From NCBI GenBank assembly GCA_023664305.1, contig JAMPFT010000005.1:106364-170363 (forward strand): a stretch of 64,000 nt of DNA, in the 5' to 3' direction. This stretch comes from a bacterium (GTDB taxonomy: Bacteria; Bacillota; Clostridia; Lachnospirales; Lachnospiraceae). Both the position numbers and the translations under genes were made by a program. Each line of letters begins with the position of its first letter. Position 1 is the first letter of the stretch. The notes beneath the pieces are model-generated. The model was not told the origin of the DNA and did no database searches. It was given only the letters and a program-made list of their open reading frames with translations. Shown one piece after another: positions 15,070 through 25,073 of the stretch.

Positions 15070-16452
15070 ATGTTTCGTGTATTGATTGCGGATGACGAGG
15101 ATTCCGTCGTACAGTCGCTGCTTTGTTCTATTCCGTGGGAGGAGATGAACCTGGAGGTGGCGGGAACCGTTTCGGACGGCAGCGCGGCGCTTGCGCTTGC
15201 GGAAAAGGAAGAAATTGATGTTGCCATTCTGGATATCCGTATGCCGGGAATAAACGGGTTGGAGCTCTGCAATCAGCTCAGGAGGAGAAATGAGAGGATA
15301 CAGCTGATCATAGCCAGCGGCTACGCGGAGTTCGCCTATGCGGAAAAGGCAATTCAGTACGGGGTGATCGGGTATTGCCTGAAGCCGTTGGATTATAATC
15401 AGCTGACCCGCTTCCTGCGCAGGGCAGTGCAAAATCTGGCAAGGGTCAGGCCGCTTCCCGGCAGAGAGGATCTGATGGAGATTCTGGAGAGGCAGGAGGA
15501 AGACGAGATTCGGGAATATATGTCGCATTTCGGTTTCTGTCAGGAGCGGTTTTATGTAGCGGTATCCAGCGGGGAGCGGAAGCTGGAGCCTCTGGAGGCA
15601 GGGGGGATATCCCTGCGGCTGGGACGGAGAGAATGGGGCTATATCATGAAAACAAACCGGGTTCGGCAGCTCGGCGACGACATCTTCGGGATAGAGGGCT
15701 GGCAGGGACTTGGATATATTGCGCAGGCTGTGTCCGGAGGAATGATTTACGGGGCCTTTGAGGAATGCACGACGAGGGCGTTTCAGTATTTTGTGGATCG
15801 GGAAAGCAGGCTCTGTTCACAGCTGGAGGAATGGAAGGCGAACCGCTGGCTGGACGGCATTCAGGCGAAGGTACAGGCGGAGCAGTGGGAAAAGGTAAAG
15901 AAAGCCCTGGCGGAAATCAGGGAGAAGGGTACGGAAGATTTTACGATTCGCAGCGCCCTGAAGCTGTGCAACCTGATCTTTTCTCACTCCCTTTTTCGGG
16001 ACGAGGAGAACGACTATTATATTTACAGCATTGAACAGCTTGCGGATACCTATGAGGATTTCCCGGAAATGCTGACGAAGCTGCAGTCCTTTCTGGACGA
16101 AAATATCGGGGGCGAAGAGAGCGGACAGGATTTTACCAATGCGACTTTTATGAAGCTGATGAAGTACATTAATGAAAACTATAAAGGTGAGATATCCCTG
16201 ACGGGAGCGGCGCAGGCGATGAATATGAATTCCAACTATATCAGCCAGCTTTTCAAAAAAGAAACGGGAATTACTTTTGTGCGTTATATTACGCAGAAGA
16301 GGCTTGACGATGCGAAGGAGCTTCTGGAGACAACGAAGAAGCCGTTGACGGATATCGCGCTGGAGGTTGGTTTCAACGATATTTTTTATTTTATCAAAAC
16401 CTTTAAGAAGTTTACGGGGATGACGCCCGGACAGTACCGGACGAGTCAGTGA
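15070..16452 (+). CDS. YesN-like AraC-family response regulator
   Basis: A 460-residue regulator: receiver domain 1-120 with Asp9/Glu10 or Asp8/Asp9 pocket, phospho-acceptor Asp55 (ILDIRMPG) and Lys105 (LKP); a middle region of about 230 residues; and a C-terminal AraC-type double helix-turn-helix (about 355-458) with the family motif IALEVGFNDIFYFIKTFKK. Pairs with the YesM-like kinase upstream. It probably activates the solute-binding protein gene 12 bp downstream and perhaps the transport genes beyond. The start follows AAAGGGGAATATT. Confidence 0.92.
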   Translation: MFRVLIADDEDSVVQSLLCSIPWEEMNLEVAGTVSDGSAALALAEKEEIDVAILDIRMPGINGLELCNQLRRRNERIQLIIASGYAEFAYAEKAIQYGVIGYCLKPLDYNQLTRFLRRAVQNLARVRPLPGREDLMEILERQEEDEIREYMSHFGFCQERFYVAVSSGERKLEPLEAGGISLRLGRREWGYIMKTNRVRQLGDDIFGIEGWQGLGYIAQAVSGGMIYGAFEECTTRAFQYFVDRESRLCSQLEEWKANRWLDGIQAKVQAEQWEKVKKALAEIREKGTEDFTIRSALKLCNLIFSHSLFRDEENDYYIYSIEQLADTYEDFPEMLTKLQSFLDENIGGEESGQDFTNATFMKLMKYINENYKGEISLTGAAQAMNMNSNYISQLFKKETGITFVRYITQKRLDDAKELLETTKKPLTDIALEVGFNDIFYFIKTFKKFTGMTPGQYRTSQ

Positions 16453-16464
16453 GGATGAAAGCAA

Positions 16465-18006
16465 ATGAAAAAGCAGATGGCAGTTGTGGCGGCGCTTACA
16501 CTGGGACTTACGGGATGCGCGCAGTATACGGATACAGACCGCGTTCAGGAAGACGGGTCGGGCGAGAGGATGAAAATCTCCGTCGCTTTTTGGAACGCGG
16601 AGGAGGCGTTGGCGGGAGACGGGGTGCTGGATGCCATTGAGGAAAAATTTCAGGTAGAACTGGAGCCCTTCAATATGACCTGGAACGATTATTATCAGAA
16701 GGTGGATCGCTGGGCGTCAACCGACAGCTTACCGGACTTGTTTGTCGGGGATTTCAGAAATTCCAAGGCGTACTACCAATGGATCCAGCAGGGGCTGTTA
16801 TGCGCTGTCCCGAAGGATTTGTCGGATTATCCGAACCTGGAAAGCTATCTTGACGGTATGGAGGAGACACAGAGCCTGCTTGTGGACGGAATGCTGTACT
16901 GCATCCCGAGGCAGACTTATCCTGCGCAGGAATGGACGAGCATTGACCGGGTGTTGGTTTACCGCTGGGATCTGGCGCAGAGGGCGGGAATCCGGAAAGA
17001 GCCGGAGAACTGGGAAGAATTTCAGAAGATGATACTGGCGATCGTGGAGACGGATCCGGAGGGGAAAGGGATTCAGGGGATGACGGCGGGAAGCGCGGGG
17101 ATGCTTACCGGGTGGCTCCTTCCTTACGCGTCTTCCATTGCAGCCAGCAACGACAGCGGCTTTTACTGGAAAAAGGACGAGGACGGTATCTGTAAGCCCG
17201 CCTACTTTGTGGATGATATGACCGCCGCTTTTCAACTGGCGAGGGATATGTATGAGGCGGGAGTGATCGAGAGAGATATCATTCAGGAGACGGAAAACGG
17301 CGCAAGAGAGAAATTTCTGCAGGGGGAATATGCGGCAATCCTTTACTCAGGAGGCTTTGGCACTGTATACAACAATGTAGGGAAATATTGGGAGGAGGTT
17401 CATGGCAGAGGGTTCACGGAGGATGTGAGGGCTCTGGGGCTGATGCCGGATGTGAACGGCAACAAGGCTTATCCGATCTGGGGATACGCGTGGAGCGAGT
17501 CCTACATCAGCTCTAAGGTGGAGGAGGATAAGCTGGATAAAATACTGCAGATTTACGATTATCTGTTAAGCGAGGAAGGGGCTTTTTTCGCAGCCTACGG
17601 TCCGGAGGGAGAGTTTTATGAGATCGAGGACGGCAGGGCGCGGCTGTGCGATTCGGAAGCGGATGTGACGGCGCGGTATCCCTCCTGCGCCATGCTTTCC
17701 ACGCTGGTTCGCTGGGATATCAGCCTTTATGACGACAGATTTCCTTCTACGATTCCGGAAGACTGTGTTCAGGTAAATTATGAGCTGTTTCAGGAGGCGA
17801 GGGAAGCGCCGATTCCGGAATATGAGCCGGAGTGCAGGCGCATTATGAGGGAGGAGCAGATTGAGTTCTCGCTTGATCTGAATAATGATTTTCTGAGTAT
17901 TATGACGGGAACGAGGCCGGTAGAAGAGATGTGGGAGGAAATTAAAAGAGGATATGAAGAGAAGGGCCTGCAGGAGATGATCGATACCGTGAACAGCAGG
18001 CTATAG
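16465..18006 (+). CDS. Extracellular solute-binding lipoprotein (CUT1 type)
   Basis: A 513-residue lipoprotein; the lipobox LTGC places the lipid on Cys18. The fold is a family 1 sugar-binding protein: early SVAFWNAEEA strand, PDLFVGDF segment, IPRQTYPAQEW region and a late WGYAWSESY loop. It sits 12 bp behind the YesN regulator, so its likely job is to present ligand to the kinase or to a permease pair elsewhere in the locus; no permease follows directly. A strong terminator lies 30 bp downstream, which makes yesM-yesN-SBP a self-contained three-gene unit. Confidence 0.9.
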   Translation: MKKQMAVVAALTLGLTGCAQYTDTDRVQEDGSGERMKISVAFWNAEEALAGDGVLDAIEEKFQVELEPFNMTWNDYYQKVDRWASTDSLPDLFVGDFRNSKAYYQWIQQGLLCAVPKDLSDYPNLESYLDGMEETQSLLVDGMLYCIPRQTYPAQEWTSIDRVLVYRWDLAQRAGIRKEPENWEEFQKMILAIVETDPEGKGIQGMTAGSAGMLTGWLLPYASSIAASNDSGFYWKKDEDGICKPAYFVDDMTAAFQLARDMYEAGVIERDIIQETENGAREKFLQGEYAAILYSGGFGTVYNNVGKYWEEVHGRGFTEDVRALGLMPDVNGNKAYPIWGYAWSESYISSKVEEDKLDKILQIYDYLLSEEGAFFAAYGPEGEFYEIEDGRARLCDSEADVTARYPSCAMLSTLVRWDISLYDDRFPSTIPEDCVQVNYELFQEAREAPIPEYEPECRRIMREEQIEFSLDLNNDFLSIMTGTRPVEEMWEEIKRGYEEKGLQEMIDTVNSRL

Positions 18007-18036
18007 GGTATTTTGCAGAGATGTATTTTGTACAAA

Positions 18037-18065
18037 GGGCAATCCGCGGCGGATTGCCCTTTTTT
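18037..18065 (+). terminator. Rho-independent terminator after yesMN-SBP
   Basis: GGGCAATCC pairs perfectly with GGATTGCCC around GCGGC and is followed by six T. Confidence 0.88.
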
Positions 18066-18112
18066 GATGTACCTGAAAAAAAGACAAGGGCGAGGGCGGG
18101 GCATATGTAATT

Positions 18113-18169
18113 TTGACAAAAAACAGAAAGATTTGCTTCATAGGCTTTGTGAAAGCTTTTCTTTATAAT
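18113..18169 (+). promoter_or_regulatory. Candidate promoter elements of the glycan-uptake operon
   Basis: A perfect TTGACA at 18113-18118 is followed after 18 bp by TTCATA; a separate perfect TATAAT is at 18164-18169 without a good -35. Either could start the long operon from 18275. Confidence 0.4.
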
Positions 18170-18274
18170 AAAAGACAAAAGGAATTGGGCAGACTGTACA
18201 AGGGAAACGGTATTTTGCCGGAGACGCTTTGTGAAAGTCGTAAAGCGGGAGATGGCAGGCGAGTGGGGGAAGAG

Positions 18275-20266
18275 ATGAAAATCGGAACATTCCGCAGGAT
18301 GTTTACATTATTTTTGACAGGAAGCTTACTTGTTTTCGCAGCCGCCTGCGGCAGCGGAGAAGAGCTGTCTGAGGAGAGAGGACAGGAAAGCCGGCCGGAT
18401 GCTTTCGGCGGACAGAACAATGCGGAGGCAGCCGCAGACTGGACGACGGAGCAGCTGCTGGAAGCGGATTTCATCCTTTACAACGTGGACTGTGCCTCGG
18501 AAGAACCCGCCGTCTTTGCGGAGGGGCAGATATGCGGTCTGTACCAGTCGGTCAGCGACCAGCCCGGCGGGACGGATCCGGGAACCGGAAAAAACTGGGG
18601 ATATCGGCAGGCGGATTACATGATAGGGGAGCGGGACACTCTGGGCGAGGGTATCACAGCCAACAAGTGGAATATTTCGGAAGAGCTTTACCCGGGAGGA
18701 GAAGAAGGCGCATTCTGTTATGACTTTCAGCTTCCCAAAGGAGACTACCGGGTGACGGTAGGCTTTTACGACCCCTTCGGCCCCCGAAAGATCGATGTGG
18801 ACTGCGAGGGAGAGCGGATGGTGGAAGCGGAAAAGATTCTCCGTTTCCGGCTTACGGAAAAGCAGTTTGATATCACGGTAGAGGACGGGGAACTGAACCT
18901 GAAGGTATTTAATGCGGAGGGGAAAAGAGCTATGGATATCCCGATCCTGAGTTATATCCGGATCGCGGCTGTCCCCCGATATGACAGGGAGCTTCTTGCG
19001 CTGGCATTACAGAAGTATGCGGCGGAGGGAGGAGAGGATGTCTATACGGCGGATTCCTATGAAAGGTACAGCCGGGCTGTGGCGGAGGCGGAAGAGCTGT
19101 TGGGAGAGGAGAATCCGGAGAAGGAAGACTGCGAAAGGATATTTCGGCAATTAAAGGAGGGCAGCGAAATGCTGGCGGAGAAATACAGGTATGACTCCTT
19201 CCGGCCGGGAGAGCAGTGGAGGGATACGGAAAACAATCTGATCCAGGCTCACGGCGGGCAGGTACAGCGGTTGACCTACCGTGAGGAAGACACAGGAGAG
19301 CCGGTTACGAAATGGGTCTGGGTAGGGGAAGACAAGACCGCGGGCAATAAGGGCGGCATCCGGGCTTACAGCTCGGAGGATCTGTATAACTGGCAGTTCG
19401 AAGGCATTATCCTTCGCAATGTCCCGTCCCGGGAAGCGCTGGAGACGGAGGAATATTTTAAAGAGGTATACGGGGATTACACGGCGGAACAGTTGGATAA
19501 CGTATTCCGCAGCCTGGATGCGAACAGCGCTATTATCGAGCGCCCCAAGCTGATTTATAACGAGAAAACGGAAACGTATGTGCTTTGGTTTCACGCGGAC
19601 GGGCCTACGGAAACCAGCGACAGCAGCTATGCGGCGGCCTGCGCCGGGGTTGCCGTCAGCGATTCCCCCTTCGGCCCCTACCGTTTTATCGATCGGTATC
19701 GGCTGAATGTCTGTCCTGAAGACCAGGAGGATATGTATCCCTCCAGCAAGGGTATGGCCAGAGATATGAACCTTTTTGTGGACGAGGATAAGACGGCGTA
19801 TATTATTTACTCCAGCGAGGAGAATCTGACGCTCTATATTTCAAAGCTGAACGAGGAATACACTTACCTGGCCGTGCCGCCGGAGGAAGCCGTGTACGGG
19901 AAAGATTTTATCCGGCTGTATCCGGGAGCGCAGCGGGAGGCCCCGGCGGTATTCAGGCGGGATGGGAAATATTATCTTCTGTCCTCCGGCTGTACCGGTT
20001 GGGCGCCGAATCAGGCAAGGTATTATGTGAGCGATTCTATACTGGGAGAATGGGAGAACATGGGCGACCCCTGTATCGGAGATACGGAACGGACTACTTT
20101 TCAAAGCCAGAGTACCTGTGTGTTTGAAGGGCCTTCGGGAGAACTGATTTACATGGGAGACCGGTGGAACAGCGAAAAACTGTCGGATTCCCGTTATGTC
20201 TGGCTGCCGGTGGAATTTTCTGAGGACGGAAGTATGGAGCTGCGCTGGCAGGATGAGTGGAGATAG
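18275..20266 (+). CDS. GH43-like lipoprotein with N-terminal carbohydrate-binding domain
   Basis: A 663-residue lipoprotein (ATG 18275 after GGGGGAAGAG; lipobox FAAAC, Cys25). Order: malectin/CBM-like beta-sandwich at about 65-245 (segments ILYNVDCAS, GDYRVTVGFYDPFG), a helical FIVAR-like linker at about 250-305, then a five-bladed propeller with GH43-type motifs (AYSSEDLYNW, ERPKLIYNEKTETYVLWFH, YVSDSILGEWENMGDP, PSSKGMARDMNLFVDED). GH43/GH32-type propellers cleave plant arabinans, xylans or galactans. The usual N-terminal catalytic Asp is not obvious in the expected blade, so activity must be tested. First gene of the uptake locus. Confidence 0.8.
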   Translation: MKIGTFRRMFTLFLTGSLLVFAAACGSGEELSEERGQESRPDAFGGQNNAEAAADWTTEQLLEADFILYNVDCASEEPAVFAEGQICGLYQSVSDQPGGTDPGTGKNWGYRQADYMIGERDTLGEGITANKWNISEELYPGGEEGAFCYDFQLPKGDYRVTVGFYDPFGPRKIDVDCEGERMVEAEKILRFRLTEKQFDITVEDGELNLKVFNAEGKRAMDIPILSYIRIAAVPRYDRELLALALQKYAAEGGEDVYTADSYERYSRAVAEAEELLGEENPEKEDCERIFRQLKEGSEMLAEKYRYDSFRPGEQWRDTENNLIQAHGGQVQRLTYREEDTGEPVTKWVWVGEDKTAGNKGGIRAYSSEDLYNWQFEGIILRNVPSREALETEEYFKEVYGDYTAEQLDNVFRSLDANSAIIERPKLIYNEKTETYVLWFHADGPTETSDSSYAAACAGVAVSDSPFGPYRFIDRYRLNVCPEDQEDMYPSSKGMARDMNLFVDEDKTAYIIYSSEENLTLYISKLNEEYTYLAVPPEEAVYGKDFIRLYPGAQREAPAVFRRDGKYYLLSSGCTGWAPNQARYYVSDSILGEWENMGDPCIGDTERTTFQSQSTCVFEGPSGELIYMGDRWNSEKLSDSRYVWLPVEFSEDGSMELRWQDEWR

Positions 20267-20350
20267 AAATCGTTTTTGACAGGTCGATTCGCCTTTGAAA
20301 AGGCAGAGAAAAAACTCATAATTTCATTCTGAGAGGAGAGGGAAGCGGGT

Positions 20351-23236
20351 ATGAGGAAGAAAAGAATCGGGTTGGTTCTCCCGGCATTCGCGGCGGTGCT
20401 GGCGCTGGGAAGCGCGTCGGTCTGCGGAATATCTGTAAATGCCGGGGAAGAGGATCTGAGCCAATATTATGTGGAAGTATATGACACGGTCAAGTACGAG
20501 GATTATCTGGCGGAGCATGGAGAAGTGGTCTGTCCCGATGTGGAGATCGCGGTGGCCGGCGGAGACTATGCGGCGGCGTCGGGAGATGTAAAAAAGGCTG
20601 CGTCCTACGAAGGAAAGAGCAATGTGGCGCTGACCCCCGCCGAGGGCAGTATTACCTGGGAGGTGGAGGCGCCGGAGGCCGGCTTTTATCAGGTCTGGAT
20701 GGAATATTTTCCCATGGAGGGCAAGAACAATACCATCGAGAGAGAAGTCCGCATCAATGGGGAAATTCCCTTTGACGGGGCGCTGTATCTGGAATTTTCC
20801 AGAAACTGGGCGGATGGGGCGGAGATTACCCGGGACGCCAGAGGCAACGATATCCGTCCCATGCAGGTGGAAGTCCCCCGCTGGATGGGCGGATGGTGGA
20901 AGGACAGCAGCGGATATGAGGCGGAAGCATACCGTTTTTATCTGGAAAAGGGAACAAATACCGTCACGCTGGAATCTGTGAAGGAGCCGATGGCCATTGC
21001 GTCCCTGACGCTGAAACAGCAGGCGGCGGTTCCCTCTTATGCCGAATACCTGGAGCAGGCGAGGTCGGCGGGCGCATCGGAAGCGGTACTGGGGGAGGCC
21101 GTTAAGATACAGGGGGAGGATGCCTCCTGGAAATCGGACTCCACTCTGTATCCGGTAAACGACAGGACTTCTCCCAAAAACGAGCCTTATGACGCGGCGA
21201 AAATCCGGATGAATTCCATCGGCGGCAATAACTGGAATCAGATCGGCCAGTGGATTACCTGGGAGATCGAGGTTCCGGCGGATGGGCTTTATGAGATCGC
21301 CGTGAAATATAAGCAGAGCATCAAGCAGGGCGTGACGGTTGTGAGATCCCTGGAGATCGACGGGGAGGTCCCTTTCCGGGAAGCCCGGGAGCTGCGTTTC
21401 TTCTACGAAAACGACTGGCAGATCGCGAGGCTGGGGTCGGAGGATGCGCCTTATCTGTTCTATCTGAAGGCAGGAACCCACACTCTCACCATGGAGGCCG
21501 CGTTGGGCAGCGAGCTGTCGGATATTCTGAATGATGCGGACGATTGTATCTTTGAGCTGAACAAGGCATACAGGCAGCTGCTGATGGTGATCGGTTCTTC
21601 GCCGGATATGCTGCGGGATTATCAGCTGGAAAAGAAAACGCCGGAGGCGTTGCAGATTCTGGCGCAGCAGTACGAAGCCGTGTCCGACCTGGCGGAGCGG
21701 GTGGAAAGATATGCCAACGGTTCCAAGGGAAGCCAGTCCGCATCCCTCGACAATCTGATCGTGCAGCTGGAGACCATGAGCAAAAAGCCGGAGACTGTGG
21801 CAAAATACTGGTCTTCCTTTAAGGACAATATTATTTCCCTGGGTTCCTGGGCGCTGGGTATGAAGGAGCAGCCCCTGCAGATCGACTATCTGTTGGTTCA
21901 GCAGCCGGGCAGCAGTCTGCCGGTGGCAAAAGCGAATTTCTTTGAAAAAGCGGCGCATGAGCTGAAAGCCTTTTTTGCCAGCTTTACGGAAGACTACGAG
22001 AGTATCGGAGACGTATACGAGGGAGACAGCCTGACGATCTGGCTGCTGGCGGACGCGGCTACCGTGTCCAGCGCCTCCGGAAGCGGCAGGGATCAGGCGA
22101 CGGTGCTGAAGAATCTGATCGATAACTATTTTGTGCAGGAAACCGGGATTTCCGCCAATGTCAAGCTGGTAAACAGAGACAATCTGCTGTCCGCTACCCT
22201 GGCAGGGGAAGGGCCGGATGTGGCGCTGGGGGTTGCCAGCAAAGAGCCTGTGAATTACGCGCTGCGGAATGCGGCGGCCGATCTGACGCAGTTTGAGGAT
22301 TTTGACCGGGTGACGGGACGGTTCATGGACGGCGCGCTGGATATGTTCCGATACGACGGAGGCGTATATGCCCTGCCCCAGACGACTACCTTCCAGATGC
22401 TGTTTTACCGGGCGGACATTTTACAGGAGCTGGGTCTGGAGATTCCCACTACCTGGGATGACTTTTACGAGTGTCTGGCGGTGATCCAGAAAAACAATAT
22501 GAATGTGGGCACTGTGCCGGATTATACATCCTACGGTATGTTCCTTTACCAGTACGGAGGGGCCTATTACCGGGAAGACGGCACGGCGAGCGGGCTGGAT
22601 TCGGAGCCGGCGGTACAGGCCTTTGCCCAGTGGTCCGGCAATTATGCCGATTATAAGATGCCTGTAACCTATGACTTTGCAAACCGTTTCCGTACCGGGG
22701 AGATGCCTCTGGCTATCGCGGACTATACGTCCTACAGTTATCTTTCCATCTTTGCGCCGGAGATCAAGGGACTTTGGGGTTTTACCCTGGTGCCGGGTCA
22801 CGCGGATGAAAACGGCGAAGTAAATCATTCCGTCATAGCGGGGCAGACGGCCTCCATTATCCTGGATACCTCGCAGCATAAGGAAGAGGCATGGGAGTTC
22901 CTGAAATGGTGGACCAGCGAAGAAATTCAGACCAATTACTGTATTGAGGTGGAGAACATTCTGGGCGTGGCGGGCCGTGTGGCTACCGCCAACATGGACG
23001 CGCTGGAGAACCTGCCCTGGTCGAATAAGGATATGCGGCAGCTTCAGGCCCAGCTGGATTGGGTGCGGGTAGTGCCGGAGATTCCCGGCGGGTATTTCAC
23101 GGAGCGTCATGTAAAGAACGCTTTTTACGCCGTGTACAACAATAAGGAAGACCCCAGGGAGACGCTGGAGGATTACGTTAAGACCATCAACAACGAGATA
23201 ACCAACAAACGGATCGAATTTGGTCTGGATGAGTAG
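20351..23236 (+). CDS. Large secreted protein: two carbohydrate-binding-like domains fused to a solute-binding domain
   Basis: A 961-residue protein with a signal peptide ending near SVNA (about residue 31); there is no clear lipobox. Two repeated beta-sandwich modules lie at about 55-225 and 260-385; each has an ITWEVE strand and a late strand with F/YYLxxGTxTxTxE. A helical region spans about 395-555. A family 1 solute-binding domain occupies about 565-961, with PDVALGVASKEP, YALPQTTTFQMLFYR and EEAWEFLKWWTSEEIQ. Standard sugar-binding proteins are 400-550 residues, so this is about twice as long. It is followed by its permeases (14 bp gap). Confidence 0.85.
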   Translation: MRKKRIGLVLPAFAAVLALGSASVCGISVNAGEEDLSQYYVEVYDTVKYEDYLAEHGEVVCPDVEIAVAGGDYAAASGDVKKAASYEGKSNVALTPAEGSITWEVEAPEAGFYQVWMEYFPMEGKNNTIEREVRINGEIPFDGALYLEFSRNWADGAEITRDARGNDIRPMQVEVPRWMGGWWKDSSGYEAEAYRFYLEKGTNTVTLESVKEPMAIASLTLKQQAAVPSYAEYLEQARSAGASEAVLGEAVKIQGEDASWKSDSTLYPVNDRTSPKNEPYDAAKIRMNSIGGNNWNQIGQWITWEIEVPADGLYEIAVKYKQSIKQGVTVVRSLEIDGEVPFREARELRFFYENDWQIARLGSEDAPYLFYLKAGTHTLTMEAALGSELSDILNDADDCIFELNKAYRQLLMVIGSSPDMLRDYQLEKKTPEALQILAQQYEAVSDLAERVERYANGSKGSQSASLDNLIVQLETMSKKPETVAKYWSSFKDNIISLGSWALGMKEQPLQIDYLLVQQPGSSLPVAKANFFEKAAHELKAFFASFTEDYESIGDVYEGDSLTIWLLADAATVSSASGSGRDQATVLKNLIDNYFVQETGISANVKLVNRDNLLSATLAGEGPDVALGVASKEPVNYALRNAAADLTQFEDFDRVTGRFMDGALDMFRYDGGVYALPQTTTFQMLFYRADILQELGLEIPTTWDDFYECLAVIQKNNMNVGTVPDYTSYGMFLYQYGGAYYREDGTASGLDSEPAVQAFAQWSGNYADYKMPVTYDFANRFRTGEMPLAIADYTSYSYLSIFAPEIKGLWGFTLVPGHADENGEVNHSVIAGQTASIILDTSQHKEEAWEFLKWWTSEEIQTNYCIEVENILGVAGRVATANMDALENLPWSNKDMRQLQAQLDWVRVVPEIPGGYFTERHVKNAFYAVYNNKEDPRETLEDYVKTINNEITNKRIEFGLDE

Positions 23237-23249
23237 AGGGGGCTGGGAC

Positions 23250-24194
23250 ATGAAACAGAAATTACCGGGTATGCTTATGGCTGACATAAAGCGTCGCCTT
23301 ATATTGACAGGAAAGCAGATGAAACGGGAGAAGATTTCCTACCTGTTCGTGGCTCCCTTCTGTATCCTTTTTATTCTGTTTTACCTGGTGCCGGTGGCTA
23401 CATCGATCGGCTTAAGCTTTACCTATTATAACGTTTTGGAAACGCCCCGGTTTGTGGGCTGGCAGAATTATATCAATCTGTTTTTTGCGGACGATGTGTT
23501 TCCCACGGCGGTGAAGAATACGTTTCTCTTTGCGGTGGTCACGGGCCCCATCGGGTATTTCGCGGCGCTTCTCATCGCCTGGATGATCAACGAGATCAAG
23601 AACCGTTTTCTGAGAGCCTTTATGACGCTGGTATTCTATGCGCCTACGATTTCCGGTCAGGCTTACTTTATCTGGAAATATATTTTTTCCAGCGACAGCT
23701 ACGGCATGGCGAACGGCTGGCTGATGAAGCTGGGAATTACTTACAGCCCGATCCTCTGGTTTGAGGACGCCAAGTACATACAGCCCATCCTGATCATAGT
23801 GGTCTTGTGGATGAGCATGGGAACGGGTTTCCTGTCCTTTATCGCAGGCTTGCAGAACGTAGACAGAAGCTTGTATGAAGCAGGTTATATGGACGGGATC
23901 AAAAACCGGTTTCAGGAGCTTTGGTATATTACGCTGCCGTCCATGAAGCCGCAGCTGATGTTCGGCGCGGTCATGACGATCACCAATTCCTTTGCCATCC
24001 ATGACCAGCTGGCGGCGCTGGCGGGTTTCCCCAGCGTGGATTACGCGGCGCATACGGTGGTATCCCATCTGGTAGATTACGGCACAATCCGGTTTGAAAT
24101 GGGATACGCTTCCGCTATCGCCACGCTGCTGTTTTTGGTGATGATCCTGTGTAATAAGCTGGTTCAGCGTCTTCTCAGAAAGGTAGGGAACTGA
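23250..24194 (+). CDS. Sugar ABC transporter permease, CUT1 MalF-type
   Basis: A 314-residue inner-membrane permease with six membrane segments and the EAA loop EAGYMDGIKNRFQELWYITLP that docks the ATPase. ATG 23250 follows GAGGGGGCTGGG; the in-frame codons before it overlap the previous gene. It forms a heterodimer with the next gene product and takes substrate from the protein encoded at 20351-23236. Confidence 0.92.
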   Translation: MKQKLPGMLMADIKRRLILTGKQMKREKISYLFVAPFCILFILFYLVPVATSIGLSFTYYNVLETPRFVGWQNYINLFFADDVFPTAVKNTFLFAVVTGPIGYFAALLIAWMINEIKNRFLRAFMTLVFYAPTISGQAYFIWKYIFSSDSYGMANGWLMKLGITYSPILWFEDAKYIQPILIIVVLWMSMGTGFLSFIAGLQNVDRSLYEAGYMDGIKNRFQELWYITLPSMKPQLMFGAVMTITNSFAIHDQLAALAGFPSVDYAAHTVVSHLVDYGTIRFEMGYASAIATLLFLVMILCNKLVQRLLRKVGN

Positions 24195-24195
24195 C

Positions 24196-25059
24196 ATGGC
24201 AAAAAAGAAAGTAAAAGGCGTTAAGCCCAGCCATTCCAGAGCGGGTAATTTTTTCAATATGTTTTTGCTTATCGTCATGGGACTGTTTATGGTGGTGCCT
24301 CTGGTGCTTTCCATCAGCAACTCCTTAAAGCCCCTGGAAGAGCTGTTTGTGTTTCCGCCCAGACTGCTTGTGAGAAATCCCACCGGAAAAAACTTCCACG
24401 ATGTGTTTGTGATGATGTCGGAGTCCTGGGTGCCTTTTTCCAGATACATATTTAACACGGTGTTGATTACCCTTTTGGGTACGGTGGGGCATCTGATCAT
24501 TGCCAGCCTCTGTGCTTATGCTCTGGCAAAGCGCAAGTTTCCCGGAAGAAACCTGATCTTCGGAACAGTGGTGACGGCGCTGATGTTTTCCGGTCAGGTG
24601 ACGGCGATTCCCAACTATCTGATTATGAGTAAAATCGGATGGCTGGACACTTATCTGGCGCTGATTGTTCCGGCGATTGCGAAGCCCATGGGACTGTTTT
24701 TAATGAAGCAGTTTATGGAGCAGCTTCCGGACAGCCTGCTGGAGGCGGCCAGAATCGACGGCTCCGGCGAATTCAATACCTTTCTCCGGATCGCGATGCC
24801 GCAGGTAAAGCCTGCCTGGCTGACCCTGATTATCTTTTCTTTCCAGGATCTGTGGAACCTGCAGGGCGGTAATTTTATCTACAGCGAGAACCTGAAAACG
24901 CTGCCCTACGCGTTGTCTCAGATTGCGGCGGGCGGCATCTCCAGAGCGGGCGCTACGGCTGCGGTAACGGTTATCATGATGGCGGTGCCAATTGCTATTT
25001 TTGTTATCAGCCAGAGCAGCATTGTCGAGACGATGGCGTCCTCTGGTATCAAGGAATAA
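24196..25059 (+). CDS. Carbohydrate ABC transporter permease, CUT1 MalG-type
   Basis: A 287-residue permease with six membrane segments and the EAA loop EAARIDGSGEFNTFLRIAMP, plus the family C-terminal MASSGIKE-like tail. It starts one base after the stop of the MalF-type gene, indicating tight co-translation. No ATPase gene is in this locus; in Firmicutes such pairs are commonly energised by a shared MsmX-type ATPase. Confidence 0.92.
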   Translation: MAKKKVKGVKPSHSRAGNFFNMFLLIVMGLFMVVPLVLSISNSLKPLEELFVFPPRLLVRNPTGKNFHDVFVMMSESWVPFSRYIFNTVLITLLGTVGHLIIASLCAYALAKRKFPGRNLIFGTVVTALMFSGQVTAIPNYLIMSKIGWLDTYLALIVPAIAKPMGLFLMKQFMEQLPDSLLEAARIDGSGEFNTFLRIAMPQVKPAWLTLIIFSFQDLWNLQGGNFIYSENLKTLPYALSQIAAGGISRAGATAAVTVIMMAVPIAIFVISQSSIVETMASSGIKE

Positions 25060-25073
25060 GCGGGGGGATGAGG

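Noticed and set aside
20324-21958. Long open frame on the minus strand opposite the CBM-solute-binding gene
   Set aside because: Its product is a His/Arg/Pro-rich nonsense sequence, typical of the antisense frame of a GC-rich gene; the plus strand has clear domains, signal peptide and ribosome site.
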